Shown piece by piece: positions 54,016 through 63,241 of a stretch of 64,000 nt of DNA. The notes below the pieces were generated by a model. It made no database searches and was not told the DNA's origin. It saw only the letters and a program-made list of their open reading frames with translations. Position numbers and translations under genes: made by a program. This DNA is from Roseovarius aestuarii (GTDB lineage: Bacteria > Pseudomonadota > Alphaproteobacteria > Rhodobacterales > Rhodobacteraceae): positions 124,001 to 188,000 of the forward strand of contig NZ_JAIMIB010000002.1 in assembly GCF_019966515.1 (NCBI RefSeq), given 5' to 3'. The number at the start of each line of letters is the position of its first letter. Position 1 is the first letter of the stretch.

Positions 54016-54170
54016 AACAGGCCGGTTTTCGTGTGATCATGGAAGAATCGGGTTAACAGGCTGAATCATCAGGGAATTTCATAGCTGGTTTAAGTATGGC
54101 TTATGTATGGCTTTGGGCTGTACGCCGGGCCGGTCTGGCCTGACGCCGCCGTTTACCCACCAAGCGCTGA

Positions 54171-54310
54171 GCCGCGCATTGCCGGACCGCGGGCGGGCGA
54201 TCCAACAATAGTGGAAAGCGCTTTATCCCTGCCAAACCCGAATGACCTCGATACGTCGTACAAACCCCTCCAAAACGCCGGCCCTTGCGGGCGGTCCGGC
54301 AATGCGCGGC
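54171..54310. repeat. 20-bp perfect inverted repeat with 100-bp spacer
   Basis: GCCGCGCATTGCCGGACCGC at 54171-54190 is the exact reverse complement of the sequence at 54291-54310. The ends do not match beyond the 20 bases. The arrangement resembles the ends of a small mobile or miniature element, or a transcript with a long stem. No target duplication was found. Confidence 0.7.
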
Positions 54311-54439
54311 GGCCTGCGGCCTTGATTCCGCGCGAGGCGCAACCCCAAACGTCCGCTCAAGGCCAAGATGGCCCGTGCCCTGTGGTCAAAACCACCCGCT
54401 GCTGTCATGATCCAAACGGTTGGAATGGGGGCGGGACAA

Positions 54440-54453
54440 GCTCAAATTTGAGC
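54440..54453. promoter_or_regulatory. 14-bp palindrome before dctP
   Basis: GCTCAAATTTGAGC is perfectly symmetric and lies 231 bases upstream of the dctP start. It is a possible operator for the TRAP gene cluster; the regulator is not in the window. Confidence 0.4.
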
Positions 54454-54683
54454 GACGAAAGCCGATATCCCTGAAATTGGTCATATTCTCTATCCAATTT
54501 TTTCTGTACTTATCGCGTTTGGCGACCTAGAAAATAATTTCGGGGTGGTGCTTACACCAAAAAAACTGCGGTTTCTGCGAATTGCCCGAAGGGTTCCCGA
54601 GCCCGACAAAGGCGATAGCTTCGTTTGTTGGCGGATGTTGTCCATGGCTCGCGTGAATCGCTGAAAAGCTAATGGGAGGAAAC

Positions 54684-55778
54684 ATGATAAAATCACTGAA
54701 TCGCAGGAGGTTTCTGCGCGGCACGGCGCTTGTGGGTGCCGGTGCTCTGGCGGCCCCGGCAGTCCACGCGGCCGAGGGTGTGACACTGAAGATGCAGGCA
54801 GCCTGGGGCGGCGGTATTTTCCTTGAAAACGCACAATCCTATGTGAACCGCGTCAACGAGATGTCGGGCGGCGCCCTGACGATCGACCTGTTGCCGGTCA
54901 ACTCGGTCGTCAAGACCAGCCAGATGCAGGATGCGGTGCATCGCGGCGTTCTGGACGCGGCCCACTACGTGCCCGCCTACTGGTATTCGAAATCGAAAGC
55001 GGCCTCGCTTTTCGGCACCGGCCCCTGTTTTGGCTGGTCCAGCCAGGAAGTGCTGGGCTGGGTCCATTACGGTGGCGGTCAGGAGTTGTTTGACGAGCTG
55101 ATGGCCAGCCTTGGCCTGAACGTCGTGTCGTTCTTCAACTCACCCATGCCGGCGCAGCCGATGGGCTGGTTCAAGGAAGAAATCAAGGATGCCAGCCAGA
55201 TGTCGGGCCTCAAGTACCGGACCGTTGGTCTGGCCGCCGACGTTCTGCTGGAAATGGGAATGTCGGTCGTGCAGCTTCCGGGCGGTGAAATTCAGCCCGC
55301 GATGAAATCTGGCCTGATCGACGCGGCCGAGTTCAACAACCCGACCTCGGACCGTGACTTTGGCATGCAGGACGTGTCCAAGCACTATCACCTGGCCTCG
55401 TTCCACCAGAGCCAGGAGTTCTTTGAATGCACGTTCAACAAGGACAAGTATAACGCATTGGCGCCGGAACTTCAGGCGATCCTGAAATATGCGTCCGAGG
55501 CCGAGAACTCGAACTTCTACTGGCACAATACCAAGCGCTACGCCGACGATCTGGTGACTTTGCGCGACGAACAGGGCGTCAATGTCTACCGGACGCCGGA
55601 CAGCGTGATGGCCGAACAACTCAAGGCCTGGGATATCGTGGTCGACCGGATTTCGGGCGAGGACGAGTTCTTTGCCAAGGTTGTCGACAGCCAGAAGGCT
55701 TATGCCAAGAACGTCATGAACTACCTGAACCTGAACCAGCCGGATTACAAACTGGCTTACAAGCACTACTTTGGCTGA
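54684..55778 (+). CDS. dctP: TRAP transporter, solute-binding subunit
   Basis: A 364-residue periplasmic binding protein of the DctP type. The N-terminus MIKSLNRRRFLRGTALVGAG is a twin-arginine signal, with the mature part after AVHA. Body stretches such as YVNRVNEMSGGALTIDLLPV and PMPAQPMGWF fit the TRAP DctP family. It binds an organic acid or similar solute. The start ATG 54684 follows AATGGGAGGAAAC. A hairpin after the gene probably limits expression of the following membrane subunits. Confidence 0.92.
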   Translation: MIKSLNRRRFLRGTALVGAGALAAPAVHAAEGVTLKMQAAWGGGIFLENAQSYVNRVNEMSGGALTIDLLPVNSVVKTSQMQDAVHRGVLDAAHYVPAYWYSKSKAASLFGTGPCFGWSSQEVLGWVHYGGGQELFDELMASLGLNVVSFFNSPMPAQPMGWFKEEIKDASQMSGLKYRTVGLAADVLLEMGMSVVQLPGGEIQPAMKSGLIDAAEFNNPTSDRDFGMQDVSKHYHLASFHQSQEFFECTFNKDKYNALAPELQAILKYASEAENSNFYWHNTKRYADDLVTLRDEQGVNVYRTPDSVMAEQLKAWDIVVDRISGEDEFFAKVVDSQKAYAKNVMNYLNLNQPDYKLAYKHYFG

Positions 55779-55800
55779 TCAGGTTTGAAGTGTTAGGTTT

Positions 55801-55832
55801 AACCGGGGATCGCAATGCGCGGACCCCGGTTT
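55801..55832 (+). terminator. Hairpin between dctP and dctQ
   Basis: AACCGGGG (55801-55808) and CCCCGGTT (55824-55831) form an 8-bp stem with a 15-base loop, followed by TTA. It is a leaky terminator or message-stabilising structure, similar in place to the one after phnD. Confidence 0.65.
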
Positions 55833-55863
55833 ACTGTCGCGTGTTCCTGGGGAGGGGGCCAAG

Positions 55864-56460
55864 GTGGTCAAATTCATCCATGCTATCGAGGGGCTTAGCC
55901 AATGGGTCGGGAAGGCCTTTGGCTGGTGTATCCTGATCCTGACCCTGTCTGTCAGTTATGAGGTTTTTGTCCGATATGTCCTGAACGCCCCTACGGTCTG
56001 GGCCTTTGACATGATGGTGCAGATGTATGGCGCGCTCTTCCTGATGGCTGGGCCCTATGCCTTGGCGCAGGACGCGCATGTGCGTGGCGATGTGCTGTAT
56101 CGCTTGTTTCCGGTGCGCTGGCAGGCGCGGGTGGACTTCGTTCTCTACATCCTCTTCTTCTTCCCCGGCATGATGGCGCTCTTTTGGTATGGCTGGGAGA
56201 TTGCGTCGGATAGCTGGCGCTACAAAGAGGTCAGCTGGAACAGCCCGGCGCGCATCCAGATCTATTTCTTCAAGACGCTGATCCCCGTCGCGGGCTTCCT
56301 GCTGATGCTGCAGGGCGTGGCCGAAATGATGCGCTGCTGGTTGGCGATGCGCTCGGGTCGGTGGCTGGAGCGGCTGGATGACGTGCGTGAAACCGAAGAC
56401 ATGCTGATGCATATGGAGGCCAGCCAGATACCCGGCCTCACCCCCGGCAATGACAAGTAA
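55864..56460 (+). CDS. dctQ: TRAP transporter, small membrane subunit
   Basis: A 198-residue membrane protein with four helices, of the DctQ type (GWCILILTLSVSYEVFVRYV at the start). It begins with GTG 55864 just after GGGGAGGGGGCC. It links the binding protein with the large permease, stabilising the complex in the inner membrane. The large subunit gene follows 41 bases later. Confidence 0.88.
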   Translation: MVKFIHAIEGLSQWVGKAFGWCILILTLSVSYEVFVRYVLNAPTVWAFDMMVQMYGALFLMAGPYALAQDAHVRGDVLYRLFPVRWQARVDFVLYILFFFPGMMALFWYGWEIASDSWRYKEVSWNSPARIQIYFFKTLIPVAGFLLMLQGVAEMMRCWLAMRSGRWLERLDDVRETEDMLMHMEASQIPGLTPGNDK

Positions 56461-56501
56461 GTCGGCTCTGCCCGAACCCAGACAAGAATGAGGCTCTGCC
56501 G

Positions 56502-57866
56502 ATGACCGACCCCCAAATAGCAATCATGATGCTGAGCCTCTTCATCGTATTGGTGTTGCTCGGCTTTCCGATCGCCTTCACCCTGCTCGCGATGGGCGTG
56601 GGCTTTGGCTATTACGCCTATTATCAGGGCCTGCCCGACAGCTTCGCGGGCATCTTTGATAACAACATCTTTTATCTGCTGAACCAGAACACCTATTCGG
56701 TGATGGAGAACGATACGCTGGTGGCGATCCCGCTCTTCCTGTTCATGGGCTATGTGGTCGAGCGCGCCAATATCGTCGACCGGCTGTTTTTCTCACTCTA
56801 CATGGCGGCACGCAACCTGCCCGGATCGCTGGCCATCGCGGCGCTGCTGACCTGCGCGGTCTTCTCGACCGCATCGGGCATCGTCGGCGCTGTGGTCACG
56901 CTGATGGGGTTGCTGGCCTATCCCGCCATGGCCAATGCCAATTATGACAAGAGCTTTGCCTCGGGCGTGATCTGCGCGGGCGGCACATTGGGCATTCTCA
57001 TTCCGCCCTCGATCATGCTGATCGTCTATGCCGCGATTGCCGAATTGTCCCCGCTGCGCCTTTACGCGGCGGCGGTCTTTCCGGGGCTGCTGCTGGCCGG
57101 TCTCTATATCGTTTACGTGATGATCCGCGCGATGCTGAACCCTTCGATTGCGCCCAAACCGCGTCAGGAAGACATCCCGCCGCCCTCTAAAATCTACCTT
57201 GATCTGCTGATCAGTTTCGTACCGCTGACAATTCTGATCATGCTCGTGCTGGGGTCAATTCTCGGCGGTCTGGCCACCCCGGCCGAAGCGGCCGCGATGG
57301 GGGCCTTGGGCGGGCTGGTGTTGGCGGCGATCTATCGTTCGCTCACCTGGCAGAAGGTCAAGGAAAGCGTGTTCCTGACCGCCAAGGCCACTGCGATGGT
57401 TTGCTGGCTGTTCGTCGGTTCATGGACTTTCGCATCGGTCTTCAGCTTTCTGGGCGGGCATGATGTGATCGAACACTGGTTCCTGGCGATGAACCTGGAA
57501 CCCTGGCAATTCCTGATCTTGGCGCAGCTGATCATCTTCCTGCTGGGCTGGCCGCTTGAGTGGTCGGAAATCCTGATCATCTTCGTCCCGATCTTCCTGC
57601 CGATGCTCGATACCTTCGGCGTTAACCCTTATTTCTTTGCCATGCTGGTGGCACTGAACCTGCAGACCTCGTTCCTGACGCCGCCGATGGCGATGTCGGC
57701 CTATTATCTCAAGGGCGTGCTCAAGAACAAAATCGAACTGATGGAGATCTTCCGCGGCCTGATGCCGTATCTTGGCATTGTGATTTTCTGCATGGTGCTC
57801 ATGTACCAGTTCCCCGGTATTGCGCTCTGGTTCCCTGATTATCTGTTTGGTGAGTATATCCCCTGA
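56502..57866 (+). CDS. dctM: TRAP transporter, large membrane subunit
   Basis: A 454-residue permease of about twelve helices, typical of DctM. Conserved stretches: VAIPLFLFMGYVVERAN, CAGGTLGILIPPSIMLIVYA and PAEAAAMGALGGL. It drives uptake of the solute using the sodium gradient. The last base of its stop is the first of the amidase start (TGATGA), so the amidase is part of the same operon. Confidence 0.94.
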   Translation: MTDPQIAIMMLSLFIVLVLLGFPIAFTLLAMGVGFGYYAYYQGLPDSFAGIFDNNIFYLLNQNTYSVMENDTLVAIPLFLFMGYVVERANIVDRLFFSLYMAARNLPGSLAIAALLTCAVFSTASGIVGAVVTLMGLLAYPAMANANYDKSFASGVICAGGTLGILIPPSIMLIVYAAIAELSPLRLYAAAVFPGLLLAGLYIVYVMIRAMLNPSIAPKPRQEDIPPPSKIYLDLLISFVPLTILIMLVLGSILGGLATPAEAAAMGALGGLVLAAIYRSLTWQKVKESVFLTAKATAMVCWLFVGSWTFASVFSFLGGHDVIEHWFLAMNLEPWQFLILAQLIIFLLGWPLEWSEILIIFVPIFLPMLDTFGVNPYFFAMLVALNLQTSFLTPPMAMSAYYLKGVLKNKIELMEIFRGLMPYLGIVIFCMVLMYQFPGIALWFPDYLFGEYIP

Positions 57867-59209
57867 TGAAAGGTGAACTGTACAAGCTAAGCGCGGTCGA
57901 TGCGGCGCAAGCCATCCGCGACGGGCGTCTGTCGTCCGAGGCGTTGGTACAGTCCTGCCTTGATCAGATCGCCGCAACGAACGGGGTGATAAAGGCGTGG
58001 GCCTGTCTTGATCCTGAACTGGCGCTGGTGCAGGCGCGCGAAATGGACCGTATTCGCAGATCTGGTAAGGCCACGGGGGCCCTGCATGGCGTGCCAGTTG
58101 GTCTAAAGGACATTATCGACACTCGATTCATGCCGACCGAATGCGGCTCAGAGATTTTTGCGGGCCGTGTACCGGAGGGTGATGCCTCGATCGTCAACCG
58201 GTTGCGAGAGGCGGGGGCGGTGATCATGGGCAAGCTCTCGACCGCCGAGTTCGCCTATCTGCATCCGACCGACACGACCAACCCGCATAATGCGGCGCAT
58301 ACGCCGGGCGGGTCGTCCAGCGGGTCGGCGGCGGCGGTGGCGGCGCATCACGTGCCGCTTGCCGTGGGCACACAGACCGGCGGTTCGATAATCCGGCCCG
58401 CCTCGTTCTGCGGCACTTACGGGGCCAAGCCCACCCGCGGACTAATCCCGCGCACCGGTCTGTTTCGCACCTCGGCCACGCTGGATCAGGTCGGTGGTTT
58501 CGCTAACACGCTCGAAGATCTGGCGCTGTTGATTGACGTGTTGGGGTGTTATGACCCAGCGGATTCCGACAGTTTTGCCCGCCCGCGACCTTCGCTGTTG
58601 GATGGCGCGCGCGCGCAAGCACCGGTCGAGCCGGATATCGCGTGGTTCGATCTGCCCTTCCATGACCGGCTGAGCCCGGATGCTGCGGCAGGTCTGGAGG
58701 TGGTGATCGAGGCGCTTGGCCCCCGGGTCGAACGGTTTCCCACAGCCCCCCAGCTTGCTGAATTGGTGAGTGTGCACAAGACGATCTACGATTACGAGAT
58801 TGCCCGGCAGATGACCCCGATCGCTACCGAACATGGCGACCGGATCAGCAGCGAGATGCGCGAGGCGATCACCCGGGGGTACGCGATCAGCGACGATCAG
58901 TATCAGGATGCGCTTGGGGTCAAGGCCTCGGCCAACGCGTTTTTCACCGACCATTTCAACGATTTTGATGCTATCATGGCCCCCTCGGCCAGTGGCGAGG
59001 CGCTGCCTTTGTCGGCTGGAAATACCGGTGACGCGGTTTATTGCACGATCTGGACGCTGGCGGGTCTGCCGTGCCTGACCTTACCGATGCTTGTGGGCGA
59101 GGCCGGGCTTCCGATAGGCGTGCAACTGATCGGCGCTGTCGAGGAAGACGATCGTCTGACGCGCACCGCCGCCTGGGTTCAGCGCGCGCTGGCTGATGAC
59201 GCAGAATAA
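57866..59209 (+). CDS. Amidase (amidase signature family)
   Basis: A 447-residue amidase. The Ser-cisSer-Lys triad can be placed: K81 (VGLKDIID), a cis-serine near S150 in GGSSSGSAAA, and the nucleophile S174 in TQTGGSIIRP. It hydrolyses amides to acids and ammonia. Start overlaps dctM, and two more genes follow closely. A joint role with the TRAP transporter is likely: uptake of an amide or its product. Confidence 0.92.
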   Translation: MKGELYKLSAVDAAQAIRDGRLSSEALVQSCLDQIAATNGVIKAWACLDPELALVQAREMDRIRRSGKATGALHGVPVGLKDIIDTRFMPTECGSEIFAGRVPEGDASIVNRLREAGAVIMGKLSTAEFAYLHPTDTTNPHNAAHTPGGSSSGSAAAVAAHHVPLAVGTQTGGSIIRPASFCGTYGAKPTRGLIPRTGLFRTSATLDQVGGFANTLEDLALLIDVLGCYDPADSDSFARPRPSLLDGARAQAPVEPDIAWFDLPFHDRLSPDAAAGLEVVIEALGPRVERFPTAPQLAELVSVHKTIYDYEIARQMTPIATEHGDRISSEMREAITRGYAISDDQYQDALGVKASANAFFTDHFNDFDAIMAPSASGEALPLSAGNTGDAVYCTIWTLAGLPCLTLPMLVGEAGLPIGVQLIGAVEEDDRLTRTAAWVQRALADDAE

Positions 59210-59222
59210 GAAAGGAACGCCC

Positions 59223-59420
59223 ATGTCCCGCATGACCACGATCATTGTCGCCCTCATTGGCACCGGCCTGATGATGACCTTTGTCATCGGTCTGTCGCAT
59301 TCGATCTCGACCGGGTTTGCCGGGCTCAAGGGCGGTTTGCCCTTCATGATAATCGCGATCTTCGTGATTGCCCTTGCGCTTTACGATTTCTGGGAAGAAG
59401 CGGTCAGGAAAGACGACTAG
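59223..59420 (+). CDS. Small membrane protein in the TRAP/amidase operon
   Basis: A 65-residue protein with two hydrophobic helices (TTIIVALIGTGLMMTFVIGL and FMIIAIFVIALALYDFWEE). It has no recognised family. Its start ATG 59223 follows AAGGAACGCC, and it ends two codons before the dehydrogenase start, with no gap, so it belongs to the operon. It may be an accessory part of the transporter. Confidence 0.65.
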   Translation: MSRMTTIIVALIGTGLMMTFVIGLSHSISTGFAGLKGGLPFMIIAIFVIALALYDFWEEAVRKDD

Positions 59421-60380
59421 ATGGCGCGCAAGGTTCTCTGGATTCCGCGTCGCCTGTCAGACGCAACGCTGGAACGCGCGCAAGCCGATTACGAGTGCAT
59501 CATCAACTGGGAAGATGGCCTGAGCAGCGCCGATGAGATCGTCGCGATGAGTGCTGAGGTGGATGCGATTATCCCCTGTCATTCCGAGCTTTTTACCGCA
59601 GAGGTCGCAGCGCGTCTTGATCCGCGTCTCAAGATCATCGCCAACCATTCGGTCGGTGTGGATCATTGCGACCTGCCGGCACTGAAGGCGCGCGGCATTG
59701 CGGTGACCAATACGCCTGACGTGCTATCCGATGCCACTGCCGAGATTGCGATGCTGCTGATGCTGGGCGCTGCGCGCCGCGCGGTCGAAGGCGACAGGCT
59801 GGTGCGAACCGGCGCATGGAATGTCTGGTCGCCCAGTTTCATGGTCGGCAAACAGGTGTCCGGCGCGCGGCTTGGCATCATAGGCATGGGCCGTGTAGGC
59901 CGGGCCTTCGCCGAAAAGGCGCGTGGTTTCGGGATGGAGATCCATTACTACAACCGCACCCGGCTTGATCCTGAACTGGAGCAGGGCGCGACCTTCTGCG
60001 ACATGATCGAAAGCCTGCTGGCGGTGTCCGATTTCCTGTCGCTGCATTGCCCGGCCACGCCGGACACCACCGGGCTAATGAATGCCGAGCGTTTCGCGAT
60101 GCTGCCGGACGGGGCGGTTCTGGTGAATACGGCGCGCGGGGCGCTTGTAGACGAGGCAGCTTTGCTGGTCGCGCTTTCCAGCGGTAAACTGTCTGCCGCC
60201 GGTCTGGATTGCTTTGTCACCGAACCCGGTGGCAACCCTGATTTTGCGGCACATGAGAATGTTTTTATGCTGCCCCATATCGGCAGCGCCACGGTGCAGA
60301 CCCGCGATGCGATGGGGTTCCGCGCGCTTGATAATCTGGATGCGTTTTTCCGGGGCGATGCACCCAAAGACCTGCTGTAA
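59421..60380 (+). CDS. D-2-hydroxyacid dehydrogenase
   Basis: A 319-residue D-isomer-specific 2-hydroxyacid dehydrogenase. The NAD-binding motif GIIGMGRVGRAF is in the centre; the catalytic arginine is in NTARGALVDE and the histidine in LPHIGSAT. Start ATG 59421 directly abuts the previous stop codon. It may reduce glyoxylate or a hydroxypyruvate-like compound made from the transported solute. It is the last gene of the operon; the next gene is convergent. Confidence 0.92.
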   Translation: MARKVLWIPRRLSDATLERAQADYECIINWEDGLSSADEIVAMSAEVDAIIPCHSELFTAEVAARLDPRLKIIANHSVGVDHCDLPALKARGIAVTNTPDVLSDATAEIAMLLMLGAARRAVEGDRLVRTGAWNVWSPSFMVGKQVSGARLGIIGMGRVGRAFAEKARGFGMEIHYYNRTRLDPELEQGATFCDMIESLLAVSDFLSLHCPATPDTTGLMNAERFAMLPDGAVLVNTARGALVDEAALLVALSSGKLSAAGLDCFVTEPGGNPDFAAHENVFMLPHIGSATVQTRDAMGFRALDNLDAFFRGDAPKDLL

Positions 60381-60385
60381 CGGCG

Positions 60386-61675
60386 CTATGCCACCGGCTT
60401 TCCGGCCAACCAGACCTGACGGATGGCGCGGTCGTCGCCCATCATGATGGTGGGAAAAACCGCTTCCCACAGGTCGCTGGCCTGAGCGTGACGTTGCGCA
60501 ATTGCGGGGGTAGAGGCCAGATCAATCGCGATCACATCTGCTTCGGCACCGGGGGTGACGTTGCCGATAATGCCGCCCATATGCAGGGTTTCCGCCGAAC
60601 CAACCGTGGCCAGCCACAAAAGCTGTGCGGGATGCAGGGCGGTCCCGGTCAGTTGCCCGATCTCGTAGGCCGCGGCCATGGTGCGCAGCATCGAAAAGCT
60701 GGACCCGCCGCCGGTATCGGTGGCAAGACCCACGCGCTGGCCTTCGGCGATACGCGCGGCAGTATTAAAAAGGCCCGAGCCGATGAAAGTGTTCGAGGTG
60801 GGGCAATGAATGAGTGCCCCGCCCACCTCGCGCAGGCGGTCGCGCTCACGCTCCTCAAGATAGATCGCATGACCATATAGCCCGCGTGCGCCCAAAAGGC
60901 CGTGAGTTTCGTAGGTATCAAGATAATCCCGCGCTTCCGGATAGAGCGATTTAACCCAGTCGATCTCGTCGGTCTGCTCGCTCAGATGGGTCTGCATCAG
61001 GCAGTCGGGATGCTCGGCCCACAGCGCGCCCATCGCCTCAAGCTGTTCTGGCGTTGATGTTGGCGAAAACCGCGGTGTGATCACATAAGAGAGGCGATCT
61101 ACGCCGTGCCACTTTTCCAAAAGCGCTTTGCTGTCATCATAGCCCGATTGCGCCGTGTCGCGCAGCCCTTCGGGGGCATTGCGATCCATGCAAGTCTTGC
61201 CCGCGAAAACCCGCTGATTGCGGGTCTGGGCAGCGGCGAAGAAGGCATCGACACTTGTCGCATGGATGGTGCAATAGCTGCAGACCGAGGTGGTGCCATT
61301 TGATAACGTCAGATCAAGGTATCTACCTGCAATATCAGCAGCATATGTTGCTTCTTTAAACCGCATCTCCTCGGGAAACGTGTAACTGTTCAGCCAGTCG
61401 ATCAGGCGTTTGCCCCAACTGGCGATCATCGCTGTCTGCGGATAGTGCACATGGGCATCGACGAACCCCGCCATGATCAGCGCGTCGCCCTGGCCCTGCA
61501 CCTGCGCGCTCGGTGCGATTGCCTGCATCTCGGTCAGCGTGCCCGTCGCGGTGATGCGCCCGCACTGCATCAACACCGCTTCGGATAACCGGGCGGAGCC
61601 TGTCGGGTCGCCTTGAAACGGCGAGCCGGTGAAAGTAAGGACCTGCCCGGTCAGGATGGTATCTGGGTGGTTCAT
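60386..61675 (-). CDS. guaD: Guanine deaminase
   Basis: A 429-residue amidohydrolase of the guanine deaminase group. The metal motif HVHYPQTAMIASWG (VDAHVHYP) is near residue 75. TSVCSYCTIHATSVDAF and MQTHLSEQTDEI are in the expected places, and the C-terminus GNVTPGAEADVIAID is typical. It converts guanine to xanthine. An adenine deaminase starts at the window end on the other strand, so purine salvage genes are clustered loosely. Confidence 0.92.
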   Translation of the reverse strand: MNHPDTILTGQVLTFTGSPFQGDPTGSARLSEAVLMQCGRITATGTLTEMQAIAPSAQVQGQGDALIMAGFVDAHVHYPQTAMIASWGKRLIDWLNSYTFPEEMRFKEATYAADIAGRYLDLTLSNGTTSVCSYCTIHATSVDAFFAAAQTRNQRVFAGKTCMDRNAPEGLRDTAQSGYDDSKALLEKWHGVDRLSYVITPRFSPTSTPEQLEAMGALWAEHPDCLMQTHLSEQTDEIDWVKSLYPEARDYLDTYETHGLLGARGLYGHAIYLEERERDRLREVGGALIHCPTSNTFIGSGLFNTAARIAEGQRVGLATDTGGGSSFSMLRTMAAAYEIGQLTGTALHPAQLLWLATVGSAETLHMGGIIGNVTPGAEADVIAIDLASTPAIAQRHAQASDLWEAVFPTIMMGDDRAIRQVWLAGKPVA

Positions 61676-61810
61676 GGTGCCACGTGTTCCTGGTTGATTG
61701 CCGCCCGACAGGATACGCGCCGCTCATCCTCAGGTAAATCTGCCTATTTTCATTGTTTTCCCGAAGCTGCTTCTTTAATCCTCAAGGCAATCGCGAAGAG
61801 GAGGGGGCGC

Positions 61811-63241
61811 ATGGCCGACGAACTTGACCAACACGACCCCGAAAAGAACCGCCCCGAGGACAATCACGAAGACACGCGCGAGGACGACCGCGAAGAAGAC
61901 GTCTATCTGCTGAATCCTCAGGCGGTGGCGCGGATCATTCAGGCGGTTGATCTTGGCGATCAGCAATTGCTCTGGGACGAGATGGAGCCGCTGCACGCGG
62001 CCGATATCGCCGATCTTCTGGAGCAGATCAGCGCCTTTGACCGCCGTCGGCTGGTGGAACTTTACGGCGAGGAGTTCGACGGCGATCTGCTGACCGAGCT
62101 TGATGACTCGATCCGTGAGGAAGTGATCGGCATCCTGCATCCCGAGGTGCTGGCCGAAGCGGTGCGCGAGCTGGACTCCGACGATGTGGTCGATCTGGTC
62201 GAGGATCTGGAGGATGAGCAGCAAAACGCTATCCTCGAAGTGCTGGAAGACAGCGACCGGGTGGCGGTACGGCAATCGCTGACCTATCCGGAATACTCTG
62301 CTGGCCGGTTGATGCAGCGCGAGGTGGTGATGGCGCCCGAGCACTGGAATGTCGGCGAAGCCATTGATTACATGCGCAATCAGGACGATCTGCCGGAACA
62401 ATTCTATCACATCATCCTGGTCGATCCCAAGCTGCGTCCGGTGGGCAATGTGATGCTGGGCAAGATCATGGCCTCGCCCCGGGTGGTGATGCTGACCTCG
62501 CTGGTGGAGGAGACATTCCATACCATCCCCGTCACACAGGACGAGGAAGACGTAGCCTATGCCTTCAACCAGTATCACCTGATCTCGGCCCCGGTGGTCG
62601 ATGAAAACGAACGGCTGGTCGGTGTCATTACCATAGATGACGCGATGGTCGTGCTGGACGAAGAGCATGAGGAAGACATTCTGCGTCTGGCCGGGGTAGG
62701 CGAAAGCAGCCTGAGCGACAAGGTGATCGACACCACCAAGCGGCGCTTTCCCTGGTTGGCTGTCAATCTGGTCACCGCGATCCTCGCCTCGCTGGTGATT
62801 GCGCAGTTCGAGGCGGCGATTGCCCAGATCGTGGCCCTGGCGGTGCTGATGCCGATCGTGGCGTCGATGGGTGGTAACGCAGGTACACAAAGCCTGACCG
62901 TGGCTGTGCGCGCCATTGCCACCAAGGACCTGACCTCCAGCAACGTCTGGCGGGTCATCCGCCGCGAATGCATTGTTGGGCTGATCAATGGGCTGATCTT
63001 TGCGCTGGTAATGGGGGTCGTAGGCATCCTGTGGTTCGGTGGGCCCGAACTGGGCTATGTGATCGCTGCCGCGATGGTGATCAATCTGGTTGTGGCCGGC
63101 TTTGCAGGCACTGTCATTCCGGTGCTTCTGGACCGGGCGGGGATTGACCCGGCGCTGGCCTCGGGCGCGTTTGTCACGACGGTCACGGATGTGGTCGGAT
63201 TTTTCGCCTTTCTGGGGCTGGCAGCGGTGGTACTTATATGA
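61811..63241 (+). CDS. mgtE: Magnesium transporter MgtE
   Basis: A 476-residue protein. The acidic N-terminal domain (MADELDQHDPEKN and a highly charged start) and two CBS domains (GRLMQREVVMAPEHWNVGEA and HLISAPVVDENERL) precede a five-helix membrane domain (LVTAILASLVIAQFE, PIVASMGGNAGTQSLT). It takes up magnesium, gated by cytoplasmic magnesium. ATG 61811 after GAGGAGGGGG is preferred to an upstream frame. Its end overlaps the next gene by 4 bases. Confidence 0.94.
   Translation: MADELDQHDPEKNRPEDNHEDTREDDREEDVYLLNPQAVARIIQAVDLGDQQLLWDEMEPLHAADIADLLEQISAFDRRRLVELYGEEFDGDLLTELDDSIREEVIGILHPEVLAEAVRELDSDDVVDLVEDLEDEQQNAILEVLEDSDRVAVRQSLTYPEYSAGRLMQREVVMAPEHWNVGEAIDYMRNQDDLPEQFYHIILVDPKLRPVGNVMLGKIMASPRVVMLTSLVEETFHTIPVTQDEEDVAYAFNQYHLISAPVVDENERLVGVITIDDAMVVLDEEHEEDILRLAGVGESSLSDKVIDTTKRRFPWLAVNLVTAILASLVIAQFEAAIAQIVALAVLMPIVASMGGNAGTQSLTVAVRAIATKDLTSSNVWRVIRRECIVGLINGLIFALVMGVVGILWFGGPELGYVIAAAMVINLVVAGFAGTVIPVLLDRAGIDPALASGAFVTTVTDVVGFFAFLGLAAVVLI

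Larger units (their letters stand above)
54016..54683. other. Long gene-free stretch with a large inverted repeat
   Basis: About 670 bases between the methyltransferase gene and dctP. It holds a perfect 20-bp inverted repeat (54171-54190 and 54291-54310), a 14-bp palindrome GCTCAAATTTGAGC (54440-54453) and a TGGTG-CTTA-CACCA repeat (near 54546) close to the dctP promoter. Frames in this stretch do not look coding. Confidence 0.5.

Noticed and set aside
54103..54474. 123-codon frame in the gap before dctP
   Set aside because: It spans the inverted repeat, has no ribosome site and contains low-complexity, unnatural protein sequence.
61676..61810. Magnesium riboswitch before mgtE
   Set aside because: The 135 bases show no M-box or ykoK-like stems that I could recognise.
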